This document shows, in pieces, positions 25,700 to 35,275 of a stretch of 64,000 nt of DNA. Within the stretch, counting starts at the first letter, position 1. Every line of letters begins with the position of its first letter. The translations under genes were made by a program, and so were the position numbers. The notes beneath the pieces were generated by a model. The model did no database searches. It worked only from the letters and a program-made list of their open reading frames with translations, and had not been told where the DNA came from. The DNA lies in NCBI RefSeq assembly GCF_004801255.1, contig NZ_CP036295.1, positions 743,001 through 807,000 of the forward strand, written 5' to 3'. This stretch comes from Desulfovibrio desulfuricans (GTDB lineage Bacteria; Desulfobacterota; Desulfovibrionia; Desulfovibrionales; Desulfovibrionaceae).

Positions 25700-28600
25700 T
25701 TCCGCCGCCCGTGCGGGCGTTGACTGCCGGGTTGTACATGGCCTCCGCCGTGGCGGCGGGCAGCGCAAAGCGCCCGCGCGAGGCCGCCCGCACCTTGTAG
25801 GTAAAGGTTTGGCGGTCGCCGTTCAGGTCCACAAAGAAGATGCCCCTGTCCTCGCGGCGTTCGTAGCGCACCAATCCATCCTGCGGCTGGCTCTGGCCGG
25901 TCTTTTCCAGCACAGGCTCAAAGCCGCCGGGCAGCAGATCCACCAGCACCACGTTGCTGATCTCGCTGGCCGCCTGCACGGCCAGCTCAACCGTGATCAC
26001 GTCGCCGAGTTTTGCCGTGGTCACGGCTTCGCCCCTGGAATCAACGTAACGCCGCTGCAGACTGATGCCGCTGGCGGATTCGCTCATGGGCGTACGGTCA
26101 AACCCCTCGGTTGTGGTCAGCAGACTGAGCAGGGGCTCGCCCTGCGGCATTTCCACCCGGTAGCGGGTGCAACCCGGCGCATCCAGCACCAGTGCGCCGC
26201 CAAGGGGCTGGGCCGGGGCCTCCGCCGGGGTAAAGCCCTGCGCATATTGCTGGCAGGTCAGCCGCAGGCTGTCTGTCTTGACGGCGGCGGCATCCCCCAT
26301 GGCCAGCAGGGTTCTGGCTGCAAGGCCCATGTCCACAGTGGTGGCATCGGTGCTGAAGGCGCTGTCGAGCAGGTCGTCCATACGCAACTGTTTTTTCTTT
26401 TCGGGGAAGTGCCGCACCACCATGAGAGCATGCAGCGCCCTGGCGGCGCCGTTGCTCATGAAGCTGTCGTCGCAGCGGGCAATGGTTGCGGGCATACGCT
26501 GCTCGGCCCGGCGGCGCAGGCGCAGCATGTCAAAGCTGTCGGCAAGAAAGGCCGCGGCTATGTCGGTTTCCCACCCACGGGTATTGTCCTTGAGCCATTG
26601 CTCGAGGCGCTCCAGGTCCTGGGTCATGATGCGGCCATCGCGTTGCAGAATCCACGCCGCGTACAGTTTGACGCGGGCGTCGGCTATGTCGGTTGGCGAG
26701 CGGCCCACCATGGATTCGAGCGTATCAAGCAGATGCTGCGAGAGGCCCTCGGGCGTGACGGTTCCGCTGTCGCGCAGGGTGAGCAAAAAGTCAGCCGCGT
26801 AGGCGGTGACAAAGTCGTTGGCCGTGCTGCCGGGCCACAGGCTTACCCCTTCGTATTGGGTAAAGTTGCCCATGATGGCCGAGAGCGCGGCGCTGACAAC
26901 CGCGTTGCCCTGCTTGAGCAGGGTCTCGGGGCTGAGGTTGGGGTTGCGCAGCACCTCGTGCCGCGCCTCGGGCGCGCCCAGCAGGGCCGCATAGGGCATG
27001 GCGCGGCTGATGAGCTGCTCTGTGCAGCCGTAAGGATATGTGTTGAGGCGGGCAAGCAGCGAGCGCAGGGCAAGCACGGGCATGGCCCCCGCGCTGGCCT
27101 GACCCTTGGCTTCGTAGGGGTACAGCGTGCGCTGCACGTCCACGGTCGCGGGCCCGCGCAGGGGGGTGACGGTCTCTGTGCGCAGCCAGGGTACTGGCGG
27201 ACGGATGGAAACCGTCTGGGTGCGGACGACAGGTTTGTCCGCGCCGGGTTTTACCGCCCCGGTCTTGACATCCTTGGGTTCTTCAAGGCTAGCGGTAAAG
27301 CGCACCGCAGCCTCGCCCAGCGTATCCTGCGCCCGCATGCGGAAGTTGACGGTCGCCTCGCCGTTTTCGTCCACAGCGACGGTTTGCGGGGCGGGCTGCT
27401 GCACAAAGGCCAGCCCGCCGGAGGCGCTCTCCATACTCACGCGTATGCGCGTGCCGGGGCCGCTGCCCTCCACCGTATTGGCCACCACCAGCGCCCCGTC
27501 AAATTCGTCGCCGGGGGCTGCGGCCAGGGGCAGCAGAGGTTTGAGAATAAGCGTGCCGCGCACTTCCATGGATGCTTCGGTTCTGCCAGCCTGGGCATTA
27601 CCCTGTTTGGGAACCGTGCTGCCCACGGCCATGATGCGTATTTTGCCGCTGGCGTATTGCGGTACGGTAAAGCGTACTTCCGTCCCGTTGGCGTCCACGG
27701 GCACGATTTCCTGCCACAGGGCAAAGGGCGGCTCGCCCCGGCGTTTGAAGGGGTTGAGAAAGCGCCCGCCGGGGCCGGACATGTCGCCGCCAAAACCGGG
27801 GATACGGCCCCGCAGGCGAGCATGGTCGGGCATGAGCAGGTCAAAGATCTGCATGGTTTCCACATCCAGCGCCCTGTCGCCCAGCAGGTCGCGCAGCGGA
27901 TCTGGAGTGGTAAAGCCGGTGAGCTGCAGCACGCCTTCGTCCACGGCAAAGATCAGCGCCCGCCCCGGTACGCGGGAGGTCAGGCGCACCGTGACGGCAT
28001 CGCCCGGCAGGGCGCGGGCTGGCGCGGTAAGGGCAAGGCCCATGTCGCGCTGGTCCATGCCCGACATGAACGGGGCCACGGCCACCACATGGGGTTTCAT
28101 GTAAATAACGTCCGAATCCAGCGAGCGGGCGTATGACACGTTGACGTAGCCGCGCCCCTGAAAATCGTCGGGAATGCGTATCTCCTGCACGCTTTCGCCT
28201 GCCTGGGCCGTAAACCATGCCTGCGTCAGGACGTTCTCGCGCTCGATGGTGATGAGGCCCGCGCCCGCATAGGGGGTGGAAAGGCGCATCTTGATGGTTT
28301 CGCCGGGGGCGTACTGCTGTTTTTCAAGCTTGAGGCGCAGATCGCCCCTGGCCAGCGATTCGGCGGAGAGAGCCGAAGGCTGGGCCAGCCGGTTGCCCGC
28401 CACGGTATAGGGAATAATCGCCAGCACGGCTCCGTCGGGCTGCCGCACGGTAAGCAGAAAATCACCGGCGTCGGTCGTGGGCAGCGGCAGGGAGAGACCC
28501 TGCGCGCCAAGATCAAGGCTTGTGCGGGCCAGCTCCGTATCCACGGGCGTGGCGTCGTAGCGGTATTCGCCGCGCGAGTCGGTGACCAGGCTGTTGACGT

Positions 28601-31424
28601 AGCGCCGGGCGGAGAACACGGCTTCGGCCGTGGACAGCGTGACGGGCGCAAGGTCGTTGTTCAGCACCAGCAGGTGCAACGATGCCCTGGCGTTTTGCGG
28701 GATGTAGTCGAGGTTGTTGACCTCGCCCTCGGGCTTGTAGCCAAGGGCCATCGTCAGCGGCGAAAACAGCGCGTCAAGCTGGCGCGTCACGGCTCTGCCG
28801 CCCGCGGGTTCAAAGCCTTCGATCTGCACGGCCCCGCGCAGCGTGCCTGCCTGCAGCCTGCCCAGCGGCAGCGCAAACGAGGCTATGCCCTTGCTGTCGG
28901 TAAAGGCGGCGGGCAGGTCCTGCGACTGGCCTTCGCCCTCAAATCCCGCAGGTTCGTAAAAAGTGTAGTCTTCAAATCCCGCAAAGTGCAGGCGGCTTTT
29001 TTCCGTGCGCAGGGTCGCCTGCACGCGGTGGTTGCCTGCCGGTTCGCCATACAGGTTGTCGAGCCGCGCCTGGGCCACCACAGCCGGGGCGTCCTGCCCT
29101 GTGCGTATCCAGCCCTTGGGTGCGGCGGGGCTGAAGGAGGCCGCGAGGGCCAGCGTATCGGGCTGAAATTCCTCCACGCGCACGCGGGCGTTGCCCAGCA
29201 CGGGCGAAGCGCCGGAGCGGGCGTTGCCGCCGGGCAGGCGCACGTCAAGCTGGTATGAACCTACGGGCGCGTCGACAGGGCAAGACCAGTCAAAGGAATT
29301 GAGCCCGTCGTCGCCCACGGTGAAGGCCCGGCGCATGACCTCCGCGCCGGTGGGGCTGACCAGCACGGCCTCAAGCGGCAGACCGGCGGGCATGGGCTGC
29401 CAGTCAAAGCGCCGTACAATGCAGCCAAAGTGCAGGGTTTCGCCCGGCAGATAGATGCCGCGCTGGCTGAAAACCGAGGAGCTGAGGCCGTCGGCTGAGG
29501 TGTGGCGGCCAGAAATGGCAAAGTTGCTGTAATCCACCATGCGGGCGGCGTCGTCGAGCGAAAGCCACGCCAGATCCTGCGGGGCTGCATCCTTGCCAGC
29601 CTCGGCGGTTTTACCTGCGGCGGGGGCCAGGGCCACCACGGCCACGGGGCGTTTTTCGCGTTCAAGGCCGTTGGCGGGCGGCAGATCGGCGCGGCCCTGG
29701 GCGTTGGTGACGGCGCTTTGCAGCGGCAGGCCGTTTGCGCCCAGCAGGCGCACCTCGGCGCCCTGTACGGGCTTGCCCGTGCCAAGGTGCTGCACAAAAA
29801 CCGTGCGCGCGCCGTCGCCGGCCGTTTTAACGGTCAGGCCCATATCTGTAATCAGCAGCATGCGCGAGGCATAGGCAACGGATTTGTCTCCGTCGTAGCC
29901 GGTCAGCTCCATACGCATGAGGCCGTGCATGGGCTCCTTGCCGCCGCGCAGCAGCGGGGCCAGATCCAGCACGGGAAAGGCCGACGTGCCGGGCTGCTCC
30001 TTGCGTACCTCCAGTCGGCCCTCCACAGCGTCGCTCATGACGTCCATGTCTGTGGGAGGCGTTTGAAAGCCAGATTCCCTGGCCGCGAGGGCAAGAAAAG
30101 GATCGCGTACGCGTTCGGCCCGCCAGACCACGGATGTGAGGCCGGTGGCGTAAATATCCAGTTTTTTTTGCCCGCTCAGGGTCAGCACGTTGCCGGGCTG
30201 CAAAAAGTCCACTTCCCTGCCCAGCGAGGGCACGGTCATGATAAAACGGCGTACCTGCGCCGTCTGCGGCCCGGCGGTGGAGGGCAGGCCCTTGTCCACG
30301 GCGGCCAGCAGACCCCGGCCAGACTCGGCGGGGATGCGCAGCAGAAGCCGGTCGGCTGGTTCGTCGGCGGCCTGCATAAGCTCCGGCTTGAGGCGCGTGC
30401 CGTTTTTGACATCCTCGGCGCTGACGGCGGGCATCTTGGACCAGTCGGCGTCTTTGCCCGCCTCGGCGGTGAGCTTGCGGGGCAACTGGATAAGTTCAAG
30501 CTTGCGCAGCAGTTCGGTGGGCAGCACACGCAGGGATGTCTTGACCTCCAGCTGAAATTTTTTGTCCAGCTTGTCGTCGTACACGGGGCTGATGGTGATT
30601 TTGACCACATCCATCAGGCGGGCGCGGCCAGTGATGGAAAACATGGCTTCCACATTCTGCGGAGCTTTGGCGTCCTTTTTGGGCGCGGCAACCACGCACT
30701 TGCCCGAAGCTTCGGTAAAGGCGGGCAGGCCCTTGATGCTGATGCGCGCTGCGGCGTTGTTTTCCGGCAGGGCCGTAACGGGTGCGGTAACCACCACCTC
30801 GTCGCGGCGCTCGTTCCACACCAGACGGGGCTCGCCCAGAGCCAGCCCGCTCTTGGGGTCGCTGGGGGCAATGGATATGCGGCCATCCATGTCTTGCGCG
30901 GCCACCGGCCAGAGAAAGCGCAAGGGCACTGATACGGCGTGCGCGCCCTTGGGCGAGGGGTCGATCCAAAATGTCTCTTTGCCCACGCGTACTGCCTGGG
31001 GCTGCGTGGCGTACACCGCCTGCCGCTTGAGCGAAAAACGCCCCGGCAGGGCCATTTTTTCGAGCGAGATGGCGTAACGCGTGTCAGGAGCGAGGCGCTC
31101 CTTGGGCGTAAACTCCATGGTAGCATCGTCCATCCAGCGCCATACGCCAGCCACCGGCGGGGTCATGCGCACGCCTTCCACCACGCGGCCCTCCTCCCCG
31201 GCAGGGGCGGAGGCGCACTGGCGCGACCAGTCCGCGCCGTATTCCTTTTTGCAGCGGGCTTCATCCACCTGAAAGGTTATGGAAAACCCCTCGCGGCGCA
31301 GCCAGTTGTCTTCCTGGGGCGAGCTGGGCGCAGCCACCCTGTAGGCTGGCCCGGCCATGGCGGGGGCCGCGTACAGAAAAACAGCCAGAACGGTAAGCAG
31401 GAAGCGCAGTTGCGTAGACGGCAT
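25683..31424 (-). CDS. Bacterial alpha-2-macroglobulin with intact thioester
   Basis: This 1913-residue periplasmic protease trap has a Sec signal peptide (LTVLAVFLYAAPAMA-G), many macroglobulin domains, and the thioester motif YGCTEQL with Cys1467. A thioester-helical domain and receptor-like C-terminal domain follow. The E. coli YfhM protein is a lipoprotein; here no lipobox Cys follows the signal, so a soluble form is predicted. ATG 31424 has GGAGGA upstream. It is encoded just before pbpC, the usual arrangement for the class with PBP1C. Confidence 0.93.
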   Translation of the reverse strand: MPSTQLRFLLTVLAVFLYAAPAMAGPAYRVAAPSSPQEDNWLRREGFSITFQVDEARCKKEYGADWSRQCASAPAGEEGRVVEGVRMTPPVAGVWRWMDDATMEFTPKERLAPDTRYAISLEKMALPGRFSLKRQAVYATQPQAVRVGKETFWIDPSPKGAHAVSVPLRFLWPVAAQDMDGRISIAPSDPKSGLALGEPRLVWNERRDEVVVTAPVTALPENNAAARISIKGLPAFTEASGKCVVAAPKKDAKAPQNVEAMFSITGRARLMDVVKITISPVYDDKLDKKFQLEVKTSLRVLPTELLRKLELIQLPRKLTAEAGKDADWSKMPAVSAEDVKNGTRLKPELMQAADEPADRLLLRIPAESGRGLLAAVDKGLPSTAGPQTAQVRRFIMTVPSLGREVDFLQPGNVLTLSGQKKLDIYATGLTSVVWRAERVRDPFLALAARESGFQTPPTDMDVMSDAVEGRLEVRKEQPGTSAFPVLDLAPLLRGGKEPMHGLMRMELTGYDGDKSVAYASRMLLITDMGLTVKTAGDGARTVFVQHLGTGKPVQGAEVRLLGANGLPLQSAVTNAQGRADLPPANGLEREKRPVAVVALAPAAGKTAEAGKDAAPQDLAWLSLDDAARMVDYSNFAISGRHTSADGLSSSVFSQRGIYLPGETLHFGCIVRRFDWQPMPAGLPLEAVLVSPTGAEVMRRAFTVGDDGLNSFDWSCPVDAPVGSYQLDVRLPGGNARSGASPVLGNARVRVEEFQPDTLALAASFSPAAPKGWIRTGQDAPAVVAQARLDNLYGEPAGNHRVQATLRTEKSRLHFAGFEDYTFYEPAGFEGEGQSQDLPAAFTDSKGIASFALPLGRLQAGTLRGAVQIEGFEPAGGRAVTRQLDALFSPLTMALGYKPEGEVNNLDYIPQNARASLHLLVLNNDLAPVTLSTAEAVFSARRYVNSLVTDSRGEYRYDATPVDTELARTSLDLGAQGLSLPLPTTDAGDFLLTVRQPDGAVLAIIPYTVAGNRLAQPSALSAESLARGDLRLKLEKQQYAPGETIKMRLSTPYAGAGLITIERENVLTQAWFTAQAGESVQEIRIPDDFQGRGYVNVSYARSLDSDVIYMKPHVVAVAPFMSGMDQRDMGLALTAPARALPGDAVTVRLTSRVPGRALIFAVDEGVLQLTGFTTPDPLRDLLGDRALDVETMQIFDLLMPDHARLRGRIPGFGGDMSGPGGRFLNPFKRRGEPPFALWQEIVPVDANGTEVRFTVPQYASGKIRIMAVGSTVPKQGNAQAGRTEASMEVRGTLILKPLLPLAAAPGDEFDGALVVANTVEGSGPGTRIRVSMESASGGLAFVQQPAPQTVAVDENGEATVNFRMRAQDTLGEAAVRFTASLEEPKDVKTGAVKPGADKPVVRTQTVSIRPPVPWLRTETVTPLRGPATVDVQRTLYPYEAKGQASAGAMPVLALRSLLARLNTYPYGCTEQLISRAMPYAALLGAPEARHEVLRNPNLSPETLLKQGNAVVSAALSAIMGNFTQYEGVSLWPGSTANDFVTAYAADFLLTLRDSGTVTPEGLSQHLLDTLESMVGRSPTDIADARVKLYAAWILQRDGRIMTQDLERLEQWLKDNTRGWETDIAAAFLADSFDMLRLRRRAEQRMPATIARCDDSFMSNGAARALHALMVVRHFPEKKKQLRMDDLLDSAFSTDATTVDMGLAARTLLAMGDAAAVKTDSLRLTCQQYAQGFTPAEAPAQPLGGALVLDAPGCTRYRVEMPQGEPLLSLLTTTEGFDRTPMSESASGISLQRRYVDSRGEAVTTAKLGDVITVELAVQAASEISNVVLVDLLPGGFEPVLEKTGQSQPQDGLVRYERREDRGIFFVDLNGDRQTFTYKVRAASRGRFALPAATAEAMYNPAVNARTGGGNVSVE

Positions 31425-31733
31425 GATTCCTCCGCGGTGCGGTGAAAGGGCAGTGTCGGACACCCCGGCATTGGTGCCGGTACGCTGCAAAACACGTGGG
31501 AATATGGGCTGATAAGCGGAAGGGCAGCCAGCGCTGGGCGGTGACAAGCCTTTAGGCTATGAATGCCGGATTCGGCAGTATTTGTCTACGGCAGGGACCC
31601 GGCGAGCGGCAAACTGGTGCAGGCGGGGAGCAACGCGGGGGATTAGTGCCAGCTTGCGCCGGGGGGAGGCGCAAACCGTAAAAGAAAGAGAGCAAAAGCT
31701 GGCCGCTGCTGGCAGGCAAAGCCCGCAGGACGG
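31425..31733. other. Non-coding gap between the macroglobulin and Ppx genes
   Basis: It should hold the promoter of the macroglobulin-pbpC operon and the end of the ppx transcript, but I see no clear -35/-10 pair. A hairpin TTGCGCC with GGCGCAA (31654-31674, loop of seven) lies 60 bases past the ppx stop and may be a terminator, without a T-run. Confidence 0.35.
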
Positions 31734-32654
31734 CTAATGGGGCGCTTTGGGGCAGGCCCGGTCAGCGAGATTGTCGGCATTGAGCCACATGTGACGGATG
31801 ATGCCGTCCACAAGGCCAATCTTGGGGATGACCATCTGCTTTGCGCCCGACATGTCCACAACGCCCAAAAATATGTCCAGCGCAGGTACGATGACGTCTG
31901 CTCTGTAGGCGTTGAGGCCGTATTTTTCCATGCGTTCTTCAAGCGCAAGGCCCAGCAGGTCTTTGTAGAGGGCGCGCAGCTCGGGCGCGCCCACGGGCTT
32001 GCCGTCGCGTTTTTCGAGCAGCTTTGAAACCTTGTTGATATTGCCGCCCGAGGCGATGACGCATTCCGGCGCGTAGGTCTGGCCCAATCTGCGCATCTCG
32101 GTGCGAAACCGTTCTTTTTCTGCGGGGTCTACGGCATTGGCGAGGATGCGCACCGTGCCGAGCTGAAATGAAAAAGCCTCTTGCAGTTTGCCGTCGCGCA
32201 GGGCCACAACCTCTGTGCTGCCCCCGCCCACATCCACGTACAGGGCGCTGTTTACATCGGTATATCTTGCGAGGGCGTTGGCGTTAAAGAGAATCTGCGC
32301 TTCTTCAAGCCCGGTGATGATATCGATGCGCAGGCCTGTTTTTTCGCGCACCAGATTCATGATGTCCTGTCCGTTGGCGGCATCGCGCATGGCGCTGGTG
32401 GCGCATATGCGGTAGTGGTCCACCCCGTAGGCCCGCATGATGTGGGCAACGCCTGTCATGGCGTCGAGAAAGGCGGTCTGCTTTTGCTCAGAGATTGCCC
32501 CGTAGAGAAAAACATCTGTGCCCAGACGGATGGGAATGCGAAGATAGGCGTTTTTTTTGACGGGCTTGTCCGGGGTCAGCTCTTCAACATTGCTGATGAG
32601 AAAGCGGATGGCGTTTGAGCCCACATCAACGGCGGCAAGCATGCTGGGTTTCAC
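31734..32654 (-). CDS. Ppx/GppA family phosphatase
   Basis: This 306-residue ASKHA-fold protein has the exopolyphosphatase/pppGpp phosphatase pattern: AAVDVGSNAIRFLI at the N-terminus, the YVDVGGGSTEVVAL phosphate-binding loop near 140, and ASGGNINKVS near 215. It is short (306 versus about 500 residues), containing the two ASKHA domains but no C-terminal HD domain. It lies directly downstream of ppk on the same strand, so polyphosphate hydrolysis is more likely than pppGpp hydrolysis. Confidence 0.85.
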   Translation of the reverse strand: MKPSMLAAVDVGSNAIRFLISNVEELTPDKPVKKNAYLRIPIRLGTDVFLYGAISEQKQTAFLDAMTGVAHIMRAYGVDHYRICATSAMRDAANGQDIMNLVREKTGLRIDIITGLEEAQILFNANALARYTDVNSALYVDVGGGSTEVVALRDGKLQEAFSFQLGTVRILANAVDPAEKERFRTEMRRLGQTYAPECVIASGGNINKVSKLLEKRDGKPVGAPELRALYKDLLGLALEERMEKYGLNAYRADVIVPALDIFLGVVDMSGAKQMVIPKIGLVDGIIRHMWLNADNLADRACPKAPH

Positions 32655-32821
32655 TCTGTCTCCTCATGCGGCAGTTGGTGAAATTGCCTGGCGGTAATAA
32701 CGGCGCGCGTTCAGGCGCCATTCAGCAACCCTACACCAAGACCGCGTGAATATACACTGATTTTTGCGGGAGGGGACAGCAAAAAACCTGCGCCCCAGGG
32801 CGGCTATATTCGCGGGCAGCG

Positions 32822-35002
32822 CTACGGTTCCGCAACCTGCGCCGCCTGGGCCTGCGCCTTCGGCAGGGCTTTGGGGGCCGAGGGGCGCTTTCTTTTGACC
32901 GGCTTGGGCTTTGGCTCGGCTGCCGCCTGGGCCTGTATGCCCTGCAAAGCCTTGCGGCTGTAGTAGTCGTGCAGCACTGTCTGCGAGCGGCAGGGAACCG
33001 CAGATTCGCCCTTGCTGTACCTGTTGGCGCCCGAACCGTCGAGTATGCGGGCCTTGACGTTGTCGGCCCACTGGATGTCAAAAATATCCCGCAGGGTCTG
33101 CCGTATGGCCGGACAATGGATGGGAGCGGCCACCTCAAGCCTGCGGTCGAGGTTGCGGGGCATCCAGTCGGCGCTTGAAATATAGGCCAGCTCGTTGCCG
33201 CCGTTGCAAAACAGCATGATGCGCGCATGCTCAAGAAATTTATCCACAATGCTGATGGCGCGGATATTTTCGCTGAGCCCCTGCACCTGCGGGTTGAGGC
33301 AGCAGGCGCTGCGCACGATAAGCCGTATGTCCACCCCGGCCTTGCTGGCCCGGTAGAGCAGCCGGATCATGGATTCGTCGGTCAGGCTGTTGAGCTTGGC
33401 GTGGATAAAGGCCTTTTTGCCCGCGCGGGCGTTGCGTATCTCACGCTCGATGCAGTGGGTAAAAAAGGACCGCATGCACTGGGGCGCAGCCACCAGCTCG
33501 CGGCACGAAACAGGCTTGTGCGAGGCATTGAGAAAATTGAAAATGGTGCGCGCGTCTTCGGCGCAACCGGGGTTTGCGGTCAGCAGCCCCATGTCGCTGT
33601 AAAGTCTGGCGGTGTCCTCGTTAAAGTTGCCGGTTCCTATGTAGACGTAGCCCGCTTTTTTGCCGCCGTCGGCCCGCTCCACGAGTATCAGCTTGCTGTG
33701 CACCTTGAGGTCCTTGAGCCCGTGGATAACGCGCACGCCGCCCTGGTGCAGCATGTCGATGCTTTTGACGTTGCGCTCCTCGTCAAAACGGGCCATCAGC
33801 TCTACGCAGGCGGTGACGTTTTTGCCGTTTTGCGCGGCGTTGATCAGGGCGTTGATGATGCGCGAGTGGTCAGCCGTGCGATACAGGGTTATGGAAATAT
33901 CCGTAACCTTGGGGTCGATGGCCGCCTCGCACAAAAATTCCACCACGTGGTTGAAGGTGTGGTAGGGAAAGTGCAGCAAAATATCCTTGGTGCGCACGAC
34001 CTTGAGTATGCTGGAAAAAGGCTTGATGTCCGGGTGCTGCAGGGCGGGCATGACGGCGTTTTCGAGGTCGGGACGCACGCGTGGAAAATTCATGAGGCTG
34101 CGCATCATGTGGTAGCGCGCGCCGGGGTCAAGCTCGCCCGGTTTGAGGTTGAGCTTTGAGGCAAGCAAAAACAGCAGATCCTCGGGCATGGCCCTGTCGT
34201 AGATGAGGCGCACAGGGCGGCCGCGCAGGCGGTGCTCCAGGCCTTCTTCCATTTTTTCGATCAGGCTTTTGGACACGTCGTCGTCGAGGCTCAGCTCCGC
34301 GTCGCGCATGACCTTGAAGGTATAGGCCGTTATGCGGTCGTAATTGAACATGAAAAAAATGTTGTTCAGGCACAGCCTGATAATGTCGTCCACAAAAATG
34401 ATGTCGTGACAGCCGGGCGACGAGGGCATTTTTACAAAGCGCGGGCAGGCCGCGTTGACGGGGATGCGCAGCACGGCGTAGCGGCATTTGCCGGGCGCGG
34501 CGGTGGATTCCATCTTGACGGCATGGTATATCTGGCTGTCCTGCAAAAAAGGCAGTCTGGCGGATTTGTTGAGAATCAGCGGCACAAGCTGCGGGTAGAC
34601 CACATCGCCGAAATACCCCCGGCAAAACGCATCCTGCCCCTCGCTGAGCTGGGTTTCGTCGCGCACGCGTATGCCCTCGTGCTCCAGGGCGTCCAGCACT
34701 TCCTCGTAGGTTTCGCGAAAGGCCCTCTGCGCGGCGGCGGCCTTGTCGTTGACGCGCTGCAGCGCCTCGTCCGGCGTCAGGCCGCCCATGAGCAGCGGCT
34801 TGATTCTGCTTTTTGAGCGGGTAAGGCGCACCAGCGAAGCCACGCGAACCTTGATGAACTCATCCTGATTGCTGGAAAAAATACCGAGAAAGCGCAGCCG
34901 CTGGACGAGCGGGGTGGAATGGTCGCGGGCTTCCTGCAAGATGCGCTCGTTGAAGCTGAGCCAGCTCAGTTCCCTGTTATTCATAATAGCCGAAGGCTTC
35001 AT
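32822..35002 (-). CDS. ppk1: Polyphosphate kinase 1
   Basis: This 726-residue PPK1 makes polyphosphate from ATP. Near the N-terminus it has NNRELSWLSFNERILQEA. The autophosphorylated His is in DLKVHSKLILV and the second conserved His/Arg region in ADWMPRNLDRRLEV. After the PLD-like catalytic domains there is a Lys/Pro/Ala-rich tail of about 50 residues. ATG 35002 follows GGGAG; a second ATG six codons later is possible. Repeated TTACAGTT elements lie about 55-90 bases upstream. Confidence 0.94.
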   Translation of the reverse strand: MKPSAIMNNRELSWLSFNERILQEARDHSTPLVQRLRFLGIFSSNQDEFIKVRVASLVRLTRSKSRIKPLLMGGLTPDEALQRVNDKAAAAQRAFRETYEEVLDALEHEGIRVRDETQLSEGQDAFCRGYFGDVVYPQLVPLILNKSARLPFLQDSQIYHAVKMESTAAPGKCRYAVLRIPVNAACPRFVKMPSSPGCHDIIFVDDIIRLCLNNIFFMFNYDRITAYTFKVMRDAELSLDDDVSKSLIEKMEEGLEHRLRGRPVRLIYDRAMPEDLLFLLASKLNLKPGELDPGARYHMMRSLMNFPRVRPDLENAVMPALQHPDIKPFSSILKVVRTKDILLHFPYHTFNHVVEFLCEAAIDPKVTDISITLYRTADHSRIINALINAAQNGKNVTACVELMARFDEERNVKSIDMLHQGGVRVIHGLKDLKVHSKLILVERADGGKKAGYVYIGTGNFNEDTARLYSDMGLLTANPGCAEDARTIFNFLNASHKPVSCRELVAAPQCMRSFFTHCIEREIRNARAGKKAFIHAKLNSLTDESMIRLLYRASKAGVDIRLIVRSACCLNPQVQGLSENIRAISIVDKFLEHARIMLFCNGGNELAYISSADWMPRNLDRRLEVAAPIHCPAIRQTLRDIFDIQWADNVKARILDGSGANRYSKGESAVPCRSQTVLHDYYSRKALQGIQAQAAAEPKPKPVKRKRPSAPKALPKAQAQAAQVAEP

Positions 35003-35055
35003 GGTGTGCTCCCAATGGCATGTACGTGAGGCCGCAGGGCAATAATTGCCAATGC

Positions 35056-35090
35056 TTACAGTTGATATGTAAAATGTAATTGTTACAGTT
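35056..35090 (-). promoter_or_regulatory. Direct and inverted repeats upstream of ppk
   Basis: TTACAGTT occurs at 35056-35063 and 35083-35090, 27 bases apart, and TGTAA-TTG-TTACA (35075-35087) overlaps the second copy. On the gene's strand this reads AACTGTAA twice in an AT-rich stretch 54-88 bases before the ppk ATG. The layout suits a regulator binding as tandem dimers; a PhoB box is one possibility but the match to its consensus is only partial. Confidence 0.4.
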
Positions 35091-35215
35091 ATGTGCCGTG
35101 GCGCAGCCTTTGCGCCCCTGCGTGGCCGGGTATGCGGCAGAAGTGCGCCCTGAAATGAGCCCTGAAATGCGGCAGATATGGGGCAGACATGCCGCACGGC
35201 AGCGGCTGACAGCGC

Positions 35216-35252
35216 AAAAAAAAGGGCGTCCGCCTTGCACAAGCGGACGCCC
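35216..35252 (-). terminator. Intrinsic terminator of the chemoreceptor gene
   Basis: GGGCGTCCGC pairs perfectly with GCGGACGCCC (10 bp, loop of nine) and on the minus strand is followed by eight Ts. It begins 23 bases beyond the chemoreceptor stop codon. Confidence 0.85.
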
Positions 35253-35275
35253 TGACAGGCAAAAGAGGTGCGGGC

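Noticed and set aside
25641..28136. Long plus-strand open frame of more than 800 codons opposite the macroglobulin gene
   Set aside because: It lies entirely antisense to a well-supported gene and its translation is His/Gly/Arg-rich with no family pattern, as expected for the opposite strand of GC-rich coding DNA. The same holds for other long antisense frames, for example at 29502-30932 and 43192-44343.
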